NCBI GenBank assembly: GCA_900708905.1 | Contig: CAADRB010000003.1 | Coordinates: 4,565,551 to 4,629,550 of the forward strand | From: Hymenolepis diminuta | Lineage: Eukaryota; Platyhelminthes; Cestoda; Cyclophyllidea; Hymenolepididae | Direction: 5' to 3' | Length of the DNA stretch: 64,000 nucleotides | Shown here: positions 12,604 through 23,929 of the stretch, in pieces | Layout of the letters: each line of letters begins with the position of its first letter | How positions within the stretch are numbered: position 1 is the stretch's first letter | Made by a program: the position numbers and the translations under genes | The notes under the pieces: generated by a model | What the model was told of the DNA's origin: nothing | Seen by the model: only the letters and a program-made list of their open reading frames with translations | Databases searched by the model: none

Positions 12604-13660
12604 TCAATAAAATCTGAAATGTTTTTTTAAGTTTGAAACTTTTATCAATGTATGCAGGACGCGTAAGGCATCGGGGGACGCCTTGCAGACATTTAGAAAA
12701 GACAGAAATTGAAACTTACAATTTCTTATAACAAAAGAAATGAACATAATACCTACTAACCTAGGTTCTTGTTCTGCATATCCCCCTTTAGCTTCTAACA
12801 TCCACTCAATCTGAGTCCGAAAGGGACTCACTCCTAGCTTTGTTGAGGTGGTCTATATTGACGTCCTCCATTGCTCAGACCATTGCTTACATTCAGAGAG
12901 GATTTGGTGTTATAGGGATGCTTATTAACTTCCTCTTCAACCACAATCACACCCCGCCCCATCCCACACTAATAATCGAGAGGATTAGGGTCTGGTGAGT
13001 AGTTAGGAGGCGGCTATAATGATGTAAATTCTCGGCCATCTAATCCTGGGTTTTGAGAGCTTTGTGGGATGGAGGCAAATCTTGTTGGAAAATGTGGGGT
13101 CTTCCTCCATGGGCTACGCTGTCTATCCAAGGCGGCTTAACAAAAATCTTTTGAAGGCATCTGCAACTGCATTGACTCGAAGGCCCTGTGGAAAAAATGG
13201 AGGAGTTACGAAGTGCCCCCCCCTCACTGTCCCTCGCAAAACCGAAAACCATCACTGTTATCGGAAACTTAGTGCGCATACATAATAGTTCGAACTCTAG
13301 TGAGGTCCAGTCCCACATAGCCAGCCACCTATCATTTCTTTCATTCACCTTTTCATCCTGATGGAGGTTGTTTTCGTAGGAGAAAAACCTAAAGATACCC
13401 ATGTTCTTCTGGATGCTTTAATTTTCCTAAGAGTCCTTTTGCATACATTGAAAGATTCTCTCGAGTTGTTTTTGTCCACACAAACTGATGATTTTGCCTA
13501 AGAACGTATGAGATTTGTATGAGAGATCTTGATGAATAACATTCCTCATGTATTGTTGGTCCTTCAGGCACTTGAAGATGTTTGGCAAGATGTCGAGCAT
13601 TGACTTCTCACGATTTTCCTCCATCATGCCATGCCATCCAAGCTTCCCACACACTCAGTT
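12604..13660 (-). pseudogene. Decayed mariner-type transposase (DNA transposon relic)
   Basis: The minus strand carries scattered blocks of a mariner-superfamily transposase in correct order, with frameshifts and stops between them. From N to C they are: a helix-turn-helix end with MRNVIHQDLSYKSH (about 13.55 kb); GLLGKLKHPEE; the catalytic-core entry FFSYENN...DEKVNERNDRW (about 13.35 kb); TKFPITVMVFGFA; PWIDSVAHGGRPHIFQQD with the second catalytic Asp (about 13.1 kb); SHKALKTQD-stop-MAENL; SPDPNPLDY with the third Asp; EEEVNKHPYNTKSSLN (about 12.92 kb); and FRTQIEWMLEAKGGYAE plus a C-terminal KKHFRFY (12604). The first catalytic position reads SYE where the family has SDE. A Trp codon after TQD has become TAG (13040-13042), and several indels shift the frame. 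It cannot be active. Terminal inverted repeats were not located. Confidence 0.93.
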
Positions 13661-13681
13661 GTTCTGAGTGAGTGAGTAAGC

Positions 13682-13700
13682 AGAGCATTGGCAATGCTCT
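13682..13700. repeat. Short perfect hairpin at mariner 5-prime side
   Basis: AGAGCATTG-G-CAATGCTCT is a perfect 9-bp inverted repeat with a single-base centre. It lies just upstream of the recognisable N-terminal part of the transposase relic. It may be a chance palindrome or part of the degenerate element end. Confidence 0.4.
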
Positions 13701-13719
13701 ATTCTCTTCTTCGTGGCGG

Positions 13720-16700
13720 CCAATTCATCTCTTCTGTTTACATTCACCAACTCCTTCCTACCTATGCAAGGGAAAGATCTGGGGAATAATAGAAATCTTG
13801 CACCCCGTATACATAAATAGGTTGATGGATAAATTAGCTCATCGCCTCAGAAAACCATCTTATGTTTATGGTAATTTTCTAGTAATCTGTGAGATGCTTT
13901 CATAAATAACTGTATCACGATTCATTTGTTACTAAATTAAACACAATATATAACTTCCATTGTATTAAAACTAAGAAAAAATACGCTCATTAAATCTTGT
14001 TCAAAGCTCCCAATACGAGTGAGAAATGAAATCTTCTGATGGTTGGCATCGTGGTAGAACAGGTACTCAAATACAAAGTTGTGATTTGGTACAATGTAAT
14101 AGCTCAGTATAAATATAATTTGACCCCGGTTCGATTTGTCCATTCTATGGCTATTAGTATTACTCGCAGAAATACAAAAAAATGTAAGTTTTAGTTGTGA
14201 GAATCAAATGAAATCACTTAAAAATAAATCCAATGAATGATAAAGGGAAGGGCTTTGGATAGATAATAGATGCAAGAGAAGTCAAGGCGTCAAAAACTCC
14301 TACATCAAATTACTTTGAATTCAAGTTCGACAATTGATTCGGTAGCATTGGTTCCAAAATTTACTTCTGTAAATATCCCCTGGATTGGAGCAAATACTTG
14401 TCTTTGATATCCTGTGCTTTTGATCAGTTCTTTTTCAATTCATGAGGATCTGTCTCGCCACCTCAGTTCACTTTTTTCTTCTAAGAGTTGAAAAGACAAA
14501 GGCATCTCACATGCAATCAAGCGGTTCACGTGATTTTAACATAACGGAGCTGAGATAGTTAGTTGATGAAGAGCAATGTTTCCTCAGATGAATGGAAACA
14601 GATTTGAACCAAATTGCTTAGAAAATTTTTGTAATTCATGGAAAAAAAAGCAATTTTCAGCACTCCTTCTGGATGGGATGAAGGCATTCTGGAACCTCTC
14701 TGGCGGGTAACTTACGTTCTTACACCGCTTTAATCGCTTCGATTATTATAATCCACAGTAACGGGGAGTTCATTGCATTATATTTCAAAGTTCAAGATTC
14801 GTCCTCTGGATAATTAATTGAATTTTTATCCACGATCTTCAGCGCTCACTGACTGGCTGTTCGGATAAAACGGTCAGTCTTGTCACTTCCCTTAATTTCC
14901 TTGTTCAAAAATCGAAAAAAGTGGGAAAATCTGACATGAATCTGAGCAGTCAAAATGATCTTAACAGAGTTTACTCAAGGTGAACTACGATTTATCAATT
15001 TGGTTAATCATATTAGTCAACCAATTAGCATCACTAAGCATTGGAAGACCCGTACTCTCATACTTATGATGAGCAGTTCAAGTGTACAAACTTTAAAGTC
15101 TGCTAATAAACTAACTCCCATTAAGAGAAAGACAACATTAAAAAATTTTTCATTTAATCGCAAACCCTGGGAACAGAATGCTGACTCATCATAGGAACGG
15201 CTCAATCAATTAGATTACAATGACGTCTTGTCTCCAACGTGATGGGAGTTTCTCTCACGCTCATATAAGTAAATAGCCAATAAAATTTATTGGATGTTTT
15301 CGAACTCCAAACAAAGATTATTTGAGAACTGGACTGCACGTTAGATGTTCAACAAAATATGCTTGTCTCATGACCCAACCGTTGTAGATTTAATGGAATC
15401 GGTCCATTTACTGCAGCATTTCCCAGTTCACAAAAACTGAAATTATTCTCACTCCGTAAAGTCCTTAAATCAATGAAGGTATTAATTTGTCCTGAGAACT
15501 GAATTATTTTCTGGAAAAATAGCATTATGACGTTATGACGCCATAAAACTCGGAGAGTGAAGAGATGAGTATGAAGTTTTGTAGTCTTGAAGCATTTTTT
15601 TCATTCAATGAGGATTTTTTTTCCCCTATGTGGATATAAATACCTTAGAATGGGATTTGCGAAGACGCTGCGAAGGATGGGAACCAGGTTTTGTAATCTA
15701 CTGAGTGGAAAATTTGCTGGAAAATAGACAAATTTGAATCCTATGAATAATCAATAGTTAGAAGTTATTTCCTGAAGGAGAATTGCTGAATTTCACAGAA
15801 GAAACTTCAATAAATGACTGAGTAATGAATCAACAAATACGCTCATTCTTTGACAAAGGGCTCTTTCATATCAGTTCAATTAATTTGAGGTTAGAATTTA
15901 ATCAAGGAGCCATCAGAGAATTCTCCAGAATATTCAGCTCTCTCCCTCTCTCTCTCCTCTCTTAAGGACGTAAGAAAAGGGCTTTTCGTACAATGAGAAT
16001 TAGATTTATACAATGTAGGAAATTTAAATATTATTTGCTAAATAAGAATATATTAAAAATGTTAATAAATTTTCAACTTCAGGAGGATATTCAAATCGGC
16101 ATCGGAAACGCAAAGGTGTTCACTTCCTTTTGTGCCAATGGGAGTCGTTTACATTTTGAAAAATGATTAATTCAATTAATACTGGAAAGAAATTTGCTTA
16201 TTAAAATTTTAACTGGAAAAAATTTCTTAGATTTCATTAAAATCATACATTTAAATAAAATGTATAAATAAACCATGGAAAATGATATTGTTAAGGCTTT
16301 TGTTTATTAGAAAAAAATAAACAGACTTGTTTTGTTGCGTTTTCTTGTTTTAAACAAACTCTTTTAGGAGGAAATTTAAATGATCATTAAATCACCTGAT
16401 ATGACATTTGTAGATTTTTCTGTGGTGTAGGAAAACAATGTCTGTTTCCAAATATCATAATTCCTTAGATACCAAAAAGATTTATTTATAAAGAGGCTTA
16501 AAAATCACCTTTTTTAAACTGGCATTCAAGGGCTTTGCCCCAAATTCCTGTGGATGCTTCTCAGGGATTTGGAAAATGTTTTTTATCTCAAAAATTTGAG
16601 AGTTTATCAAGGATCACCTTGGGAAGGATGTTTAAAATCCTTCGCCAGATCATGGCTGCAGCTTTATTTTAATGGATCGAATCGGTCTGACCAACATTAA

Positions 16701-18700
16701 CTGACGAGCAGGCTTTGAGTATCACGGACATGAGATCACCCAGATATTCAAGGATCCAATCATGAAAATTTAGCCTTGGAGTGTTAGGACATTATAAATT
16801 TAATTTACTGCTTTTAGAATTCAAATAAAATGAGCCTCCCAATATTATGATTTAATTATATCACCCCTCTTCGATCTCCAACTCCATTTCTTGTGAAATA
16901 TTTGTTATCATTATTGGATGCTATCTTGTGATTAAAACTGGTAGGAGTATTATTCACTTCACTACAAGTAATAATAAAATCGGACTGAAATAAAACAAGC
17001 ATCAATTTACTATCATCTGAAATTATATGAGAAGGAGAAGCAAAATCGAGTATCATTTCTATAATGAATGGTAATCTATAAAGTTTGTTTATCAAATTTG
17101 GAGGCACTTTTGAAAAACACACAACAAATATTCCAATTACTAGTTGAAGTAGCTGGATTCTTTTTCACACGGGCACACATACATACATTCATATATGTAT
17201 ATTTATAAAGAAGACTTTCCTTTGCTTACAAAACGTTTTCGAGAGAGTGACTCGAATACCAGTGCTCAACACGTTAATGAATGTACAAATTTGGAAATTT
17301 GTGGGCGTCGAGATATCAAATTCCACTATCGAGTGTGGGAAGGAAAACACTTCTAAAACCACTTCAATAATAGGCTTTTTTTTCTATCATTTCGAATTCA
17401 AATCAATCAAATCTATCAAGGGAAACAGTGAAAGTGGAGGAGAAAAGAAGAAGGATGAAATCTGACAATAGACTTTACACGAATATCAGTAGATTTTTCT
17501 GAAAGAGAGTAAGCAACTGCGGATGAGATGTAAAGATCGGTTTAGTGGTGAAAAAATAGCCTCTCTGGTACGGTTTAATGCTTTCCTGGGTTTTGGGTGA
17601 ATTTTTTTCTAATGAGGTGAAAAAATGACGCGGAAATGTGGTGAGAGGCAGAGGAAGTGAACGAGTTTAGACACATCAATCAGTCTAAAATGTAAATACC
17701 TTAAAATTAGTGGTGTTGGTGGTGAAGAAGGCGATCAGCGTTATGGTTCGATGCAATGTGATGCGGCTCAACTTTAGGCCACTTTTTTATTCCACATTCT
17801 TGCGCTGAACCAACTGTTACGTCGGAACGTGGACTAAATTTGATCGATCGAGCGTCAGACTTGGGGATGCAAAGACAATGAATAATCAACGACATGTAAT
17901 GTGCCAAGTTAAGGACCTGTTGTTTTTCATCTATGAATATTATTATAAACAATTTTCAATGATTTTTCGAAATGCTTAACGTACAATAAATGCAGGATTA
18001 AAAAGCAATCTGGTAAAAAAAGAGTATTAAAACGGGTCAAATGAATGATTTCTCGGTACTTAGCCCATCCAGGCACAGTTTTTTTGATAATTATAATCTA
18101 GTACACTTCATTATTCCAAAACGGCTTTACTATTTTAATTTTGGGAGACACCTGAAGTCAGTTACCATAGAATTCAGCAGATCATAAAGAGGAGAGGAGA
18201 AAAAGATGAGGAGAGAAATGTGTCAAAGTGTCAAAGAGTCTTAATTCAGTTGATTTTGGATTCGGTTAAAATATTTACAAGAAGAATATTTCACATTCCA
18301 TGAATTAGATTCCTTGATTCGATCCCTAGATTGCAGCAAATGCTGTTCCACGATATCCGGTGCTTCTTGACTATAATTTAAACTTATTGGTCGGTCTCAT
18401 CACTTCAATGCTTTATCCTTTCAGCGCTTGAAAAGGCAGATAATCTTATATGATATTCGGTAGTCTCACCTTGGAATAGAGGAGGTGAGATTGTTGTAAA
18501 GTAGATTAATTTGTCTTATAGAATGCCAGGTAACCGTATTTGAGGAGATTTAAGAAGAAATCTTCCTTTCCCAAGATGATATTTGTAAGATATGTCCGTA
18601 TCCCATGAAGGCCTCAAAAACCAAATTAATTTACTATAATTTAGATAGGTTAGGCTTTTATTTAATCAAATAAAAGTTAGTGTCTTTTATGTACACTACA
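13720..18700. other. AT-rich non-coding stretch
   Basis: I see no recognisable gene or repeat family. Minor features are a CT-rich run near 15940-15962 and an alternating CA/TA stretch near 17172-17206. A minus-strand open frame at 17707-17952 encodes His/Lys/Pro-rich sequence and is bounded on its low-coordinate side by AAG|GTATTT. It is too weak to call an exon. Confidence 0.45.
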
Positions 18701-18714
18701 TTTGATGCGATTTG

Positions 18715-19190
18715 ATCAGCCAACGCAGCTCAGAGGAGAGAGAGAGTGTGTGTATAGAGCAGCGCAGTGAACACAGTGATGCGATGAGAGAGATACGGTG
18801 GTATCACAGTGAGCTAGGCTATGGGGAGGGGGCGAAGGCAATCGCTGCAGTTCAACTTTTTTCCCAGGGGGAAGAGAAGCAACGCAATCTACCCTAATCT
18901 ACTCTACTCCCGCCTGTCAACTCAATGAACGTGCGCGCGAAGAATGTGAGTGGAGGAAAAAAAGAGCTCAACGAAGAGCGATAGCGCAGCTACATAACTC
19001 CCTCTCTCCCCTATTCTTGGCCTGAACTCGCCGACAAAGCTAGAGAGAGGATGCGCTGCAGAAGAGAGCAGCTACGAAGTGAGTTAGAGAGAGAGAGAGA
19101 GAGATGAAAGTGAGGGTGGTAGGCTTTTTATCCTTGTCGTTTGGCGGTCGTGGAGATTGCGGTGTGTTGGTGATTTATCACCCCAACTCA
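18715..19190 (+). promoter_or_regulatory. CpG- and GAGA-rich island, candidate promoter or first exon
   Basis: This block is clearly richer in G+C and CpG than its flanks, with CGTGCGCGCG at 18931-18940 and several GCGC and GCAGC words. It is studded with GAGAG runs, including a 19-base AG repeat at 19086-19104. Two good splice donors in plus orientation fall inside it: AAT|GTGAGT at 18946 and GAA|GTGAGT at 19079. That combination resembles an arthropod promoter with an untranslated first exon and GAGA-factor-type sites. No core promoter element is clear, and no matching downstream exon was identified. Confidence 0.3.
19086..19104 (+). repeat. (AG)n microsatellite
   Basis: Nineteen bases of perfect AG repeat sit inside the GC-richer island at 18.7-19.2 kb. 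Confidence 0.9.
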
Positions 19191-21165
19191 GAGAGTCAAT
19201 TCCCAACTGAATTAGCAAGAGTTAAAATAAACTCTCTTTCGTTTCTTCTTTGATTAAATTTATTAAAAGGTCCCACAGAATTTTGTAGAATTTTTGAGTG
19301 GACAAAAACAAAAAAACGAAGGTCTCTTTTTGAGCCATTAACTGCTATTCCAGTTATTCTATAGGGAATTTATTGTTATTTTCGTTATTGTCCGTGGCAC
19401 AGCTAAACTGTGGAAGTATTTCATTGTTTATTTACTCATAAGGGGAAGGGTTCACTTTGTAATGTTCTCATGCAATCATTTGACCCTCTGGTTCACGAGT
19501 GAGTCTTTTTCAGGTTATTCCGAGCTGATTTTATTCAATAGCTGGTCATGTATCCTGTTACGACCAGGAGCGGGTAGATGTGACTGATGGTGACCTTAAT
19601 TCTCTCAAGGCAAACTCTGATGAAATTCGAGAATATAATATTTATTATTATTAAACATAGTTTACATCTTAGGTCACTTTCAGTTTCTGAAGTTTTCAAA
19701 ATAAAATGAATTTAATCGATTTTTCTAAATAAATACCTCTACTATCCAGTGGTTGTTTTAATCGTTTGTTATTTCCTTTCTTGTGTGTGCTCTTTCCATC
19801 TCAAAATTAAAACCTTGAATGGCTTTGAGTCTTCAACCTCGCAAATGGCAGTAAAAAAATTAATTTTTTAAGATTTTTTTAATAATAGAAGTAAGTTTAA
19901 AAGCCTAAAAATCTGTAAAAATTTACAAAGTTGCGTGAGAACTATGAAAGAATCTGGAAAAAAAGGGCAGAAATTTCACACGATTACAATTTAAAAGCAA
20001 TGCAATAAAAACAAATACATTAGTAAACATTATTATTATTTTCTAATTAATACGCATTAAATCAATATTTGAAATCTCCCTCCCCCCTCACACCTCCTCC
20101 CCAACCTCTGAATATTGTAAATTAAAATATATTAATTAGTAAATATATCCATTACGAATATTCATTTTATATTGGACGTTGAAGTGTTTGAATGGATCGA
20201 ACTCGCTTAGTTCAGAACTGTTGCAAGAGTTAATATTCGATTCCTCACTGGTTTCGATCAGTAAAGAGGTACTTGACTAGAATCTTTAGATCACTCGTCT
20301 GTCTACTTGATGAATTCCTAAAAATTCAAAGCTTTTTATGAATATTATTTATTTCTCTCTTTGCATATTTTTCCTCTTTAGAGAAGTCACCCCTAATGAA
20401 TGATTTCTCAATTAGCACAAGTCCGAAACCAAGAAAAATTTCGTTCATCTTTACTTATTCCCAGTGGTCAAATTTAAATCACATTCCAAATGAATGGTTA
20501 ATACCCTGTCAAATTATCGATCGAGACGGGAGAAAATTGCATTGGTCGTCCCTGAAACTATTCATTTAACCAGGGAATGTTTCCGGTGCAACGCAGTGAA
20601 AAGAGGCATTTTTTCAACTTCTTCAACGTTCTCATCAGGTACGGGTTAAATCAGGAACGAGCGAGAGACAGAGAGAGAGTACGAGAAGGTACACTGATTT
20701 TTTATTAATCAACTAACTGGAACGACCCTACAATTCCACGGGAACTGTTTCCTGGTGGATAAGGCTTTTTTTCCATTTTTCTAAATTCAATACCGTAATC
20801 CAACTGCTCCATTTGAAGGGGGAAACGGAAGTCTGTTACAATTGTATTTGTAATTTCAAATTGAATTGCCTTAATACAATCTTCTTTCAGCGGAAAAATA
20901 TTGAAACATGCTAAAGTCAGATAAATTTTGGTGCATATTTTTCTCTAAATCAATACTTTAGTTAATAATATCATCCAGTTGGATTTTTTTATTTAACGTA
21001 TATTGAGTCAAATGAACGTCGGCTTTCGGGTAATGACTGAAAGTTAATCAAGACCCTACTTGTTACGGTTAATAATGATTAATATTCTATAATATACTCG
21101 CCAAGTCAAACGAAAATAACCGAATTCGAGATGAAGCAACTCGGAGAAACCCGCATTTTTATCCC
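19191..21165. other. AT-rich non-coding stretch up to the gap
   Basis: Nothing gene-like is visible. There is a perfect AT palindrome around 19854-19869 (AAAAAATTAATTTTTT) and a short CT/CCTCC-rich run near 20078-20105. Confidence 0.45.
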
Positions 21166-21201
21166 NNNNNNNNNNNNNNNNNNNNNNNNNNNNNNNNNNN
21201 N
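21166..21201. other. Assembly gap (36 N)
   Basis: Thirty-six undetermined bases interrupt the sequence. The minus-strand open frame spanning 21056-21337 runs through the N block and is an artefact. Confidence 1.
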
Positions 21202-22311
21202 AAATGCTCAAATACATCCGCTGTTCTAAGATGAGCAATGATCTAGTGATATTTAACTTAACCTTTAACCTATAAGCACTTGTTTTGAGGAGATGGAGTA
21301 CACTCTTGTTGTTGAGTTCAACAAAACATTCCTCCAAACGTGCTAATTGTCCTTCATATAATTAGGTAGGGCGTAAATAATTGATCCACTTATTTAAAGA
21401 ATGAATTATAGAGATAGTATTGACAATCATCAACTACAAAGAATATTTGTAGTAATAAATCTCTTAGCATACGTTAAACACTTGCGTGCTATACTCATCA
21501 ATTCTTTTGAAGGTATTCACTTCAACGATTTAGTTTGACACTATCACACCGCGCCGTCACAAAATGTGTAATCATCCTCTATCACTCCTTTAATATTTAA
21601 TCTCCTCTGCTTCCAAACAAGTCTTATCTCTCCATATTTTTTCATCTTTTCAAGCCAAATCAATTTTTTCAAGTTTGTGGAACATGACTCCTCGTGATGG
21701 ACATCTGACAAGTGAGCGCGGATGTGCTGTGCTCCCCCTACTGGACATCTTCATGTTCACCTGGAATGTGTGTGAGGGTCGGTTTAAAATTTGCCTTTTA
21801 AAAACATCTTAACGGGCCTTACGCGAATAACTCTCTCCCTTCACGTTCCTCGGTATTCAGAGCATCTGAACAGCAGATTGAATCTTCCTCCCCACAACGA
21901 TGAAGAAATTCATACAGTTAAATAGATGATATGATTATGTGTTATAAAAGTAAATTATCATTCCTTCTTTATGATAAAACATTAATATTACAGTGAATAA
22001 GTAAGGGTTGAATAGGGGGATTAATTGTATTTCCGAAAACTTACCTCCAGGTAATTTTGCGTTGGAAAGTCGATCATCCAGTTTGATCTTTAAGTAGCTT
22101 TTGCACACCTAATTATCAAATTACCAACACAACCTTCTGTTTAGCGAGTTGAATTTGCTATGTCTTAATGCTTGACAGAAGAAGGTACTTCGTGACATTT
22201 CTACGGGTATTTAATCGACGCAAATCAATTCAAATCAACACCCTCAAAAAGTCCGACGAAATGAAGTGATAATTGGGTTTTCTGCATTTGAAATTCTTGA
22301 CATTCCCCCAG

Positions 22312-22440
22312 AAAAATAGAAGCGTTGTTGTACAGCCAAACTTGCCTTCACAAGATGGATGTTCAACGTTGTATGATCCTCAGAGAAATGAATACCCTGA
22401 AGTTCTCGCTCTTTGTCATAACTGGGAGATATTGGATTAA
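22312..22440 (+). CDS. Candidate terminal exon or gene fragment, unknown family
   Basis: A clean 3-prime splice consensus (CTTGACATTCCCCCAG, ending at 22311) is followed by an uninterrupted phase-0 frame of 42 codons ending in TAA. The peptide contains VVVQPNLPSQDGCSTLYDP and then NEYPEVLALCHNWEILD. Its balanced, low-bias composition is unlike most chance frames here. The frame is also open for about 14 codons upstream of the acceptor. I recognise no family. It could be a transposon-derived fragment as easily as an exon. Confidence 0.22.
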   Translation, partial: KNRSVVVQPNLPSQDGCSTLYDPQRNEYPEVLALCHNWEILD

Positions 22441-23621
22441 ATTCCTCGAATTTTCTTCAAATAACTTAATATGTGCCATTTTCTTTGACCCCTTCGCTAA
22501 AAGTTCGAAAATATTTTAAACAGTCCTTGTTTTTATTAAAACTTGGTAGATTTTATTTCTATGGCTACTTTGAATTTATGCTTAACACAATTTCAGGAAA
22601 TTCAATTTGCCTGATCCAACTGTCCAGACTTAATGAAAAAAATACCGAAATAATTTGTAATTTATTCTGCATGTCAGTCATCAAATAGCGCGAAAATGAG
22701 GAAATAAGCAGGTGATAATTGACATTAAAAAATCATCTTGATCACTGTTGACAGGCGTCTCGAATGTGAAACTTCCCCTCTTGAACAGCAGGAAGTCGAA
22801 TGTGGTCTGCTCAAACATTTGAGCGACAACTGCAAATACGTCATTTGAGTCTGGCCAAATCACACAATGATCGAGTTGAAAAGATACTCAAATTGAACCA
22901 CTTTATGGAGGATTTAACTTGAGAAATTACTCGATACTAATCACTTTGGTCAATTTGTTTCAGGAGATAGACAACAACAAATAGTTTTAATGTATCGATA
23001 ATTATTGTAATAAATTAATATCTTGTCATATTTAATATAATAATATAAAGATGAATAGTACGCATTAATAAAAGGAGAGATGAGAGATGCTAGCAAACAG
23101 TTAAGTGAATATATTATTCCAGTTAGTTCCTTCGTGCACTTCCTCCATCGTAACATTCTAGCTGTTCACTAGGAGCCATCTGAATATGCCCTCAAGACTT
23201 TGTGTTGCAGCTCTGGAATGGTTAATGATGATTTCTAATGTTTATCGCAATATCTATTAAAAACTACATTTCACGGACTGGATAATGGGTACGGCGAGTT
23301 CACCTCCAAACAACCAATTACCTCAAGAGTTAGCGTCAAGAATTTCTGATAGTCTGAAGTAATAAAAAGGTTCTGTTTAGACGACCATTTTATAATGAAT
23401 TAACAAATTAGCTTTTTGAAATTGGGGAACCCTTTCCAATACTATTTGATTCATGTCTGAATTCAGTCAGTACAGACGGAATTTTGATAGTCATATCAAA
23501 TTTTGGTAATTAAATCAGAAGAATGTTATAGTTAGGGTTGATATTCCATTCAAAAAAGTGTTTACAAATTCATCTTTGTTCTCCAAAAAGAATAGCATTA
23601 ATCTAACTTTTTAATCTTCAG

Positions 23622-23695
23622 GTAGAAGCGGCAATGCAGAAATTAATACTGCGTGGCATTATCCGGTGTGCCTTGGAAGTCATTAGTACCGAAAG
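23622..23695 (+). CDS. Candidate short internal exon
   Basis: CTAACTTTTTAATCTTCAG (branch-point-like CTAAC, pyrimidine tract and AG ending at 23621) precedes 74 bases. These are open in a frame starting VEAAMQKLILRGIIRCALEV and end at GAAAG|GTCAGT. The donor is only moderate. The frame continues open for another 20 codons to a TAG. The opposite strand is also open over 100 codons without ATG, so coding strand and reality are both uncertain. Confidence 0.2.
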
Positions 23696-23929
23696 GTCAG
23701 TGAACTTGGGAGAAAGAGGGGATGGGGATCGGGCTACGGAAATGGAGGTGGTATAGAGAGAAGGTATACTAGAAGGGGAGGTTAGAGTTAGAAAGTAAAA
23801 ACGAGACGCTTGGTAATGATCCTCACTCCCAGCTGGACATTTGCAGGGGCAATTGTTTACACAAATAAAAATGCTAATTAATTTTAAAGATACTTTAAAT
23901 AGGAAGAATCGTTCGAGCACGGAGATTAG

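Noticed and set aside
21056..21337. Minus-strand frame of 93 codons
   Set aside because: It runs through the 36-N assembly gap, so its continuity is artificial.
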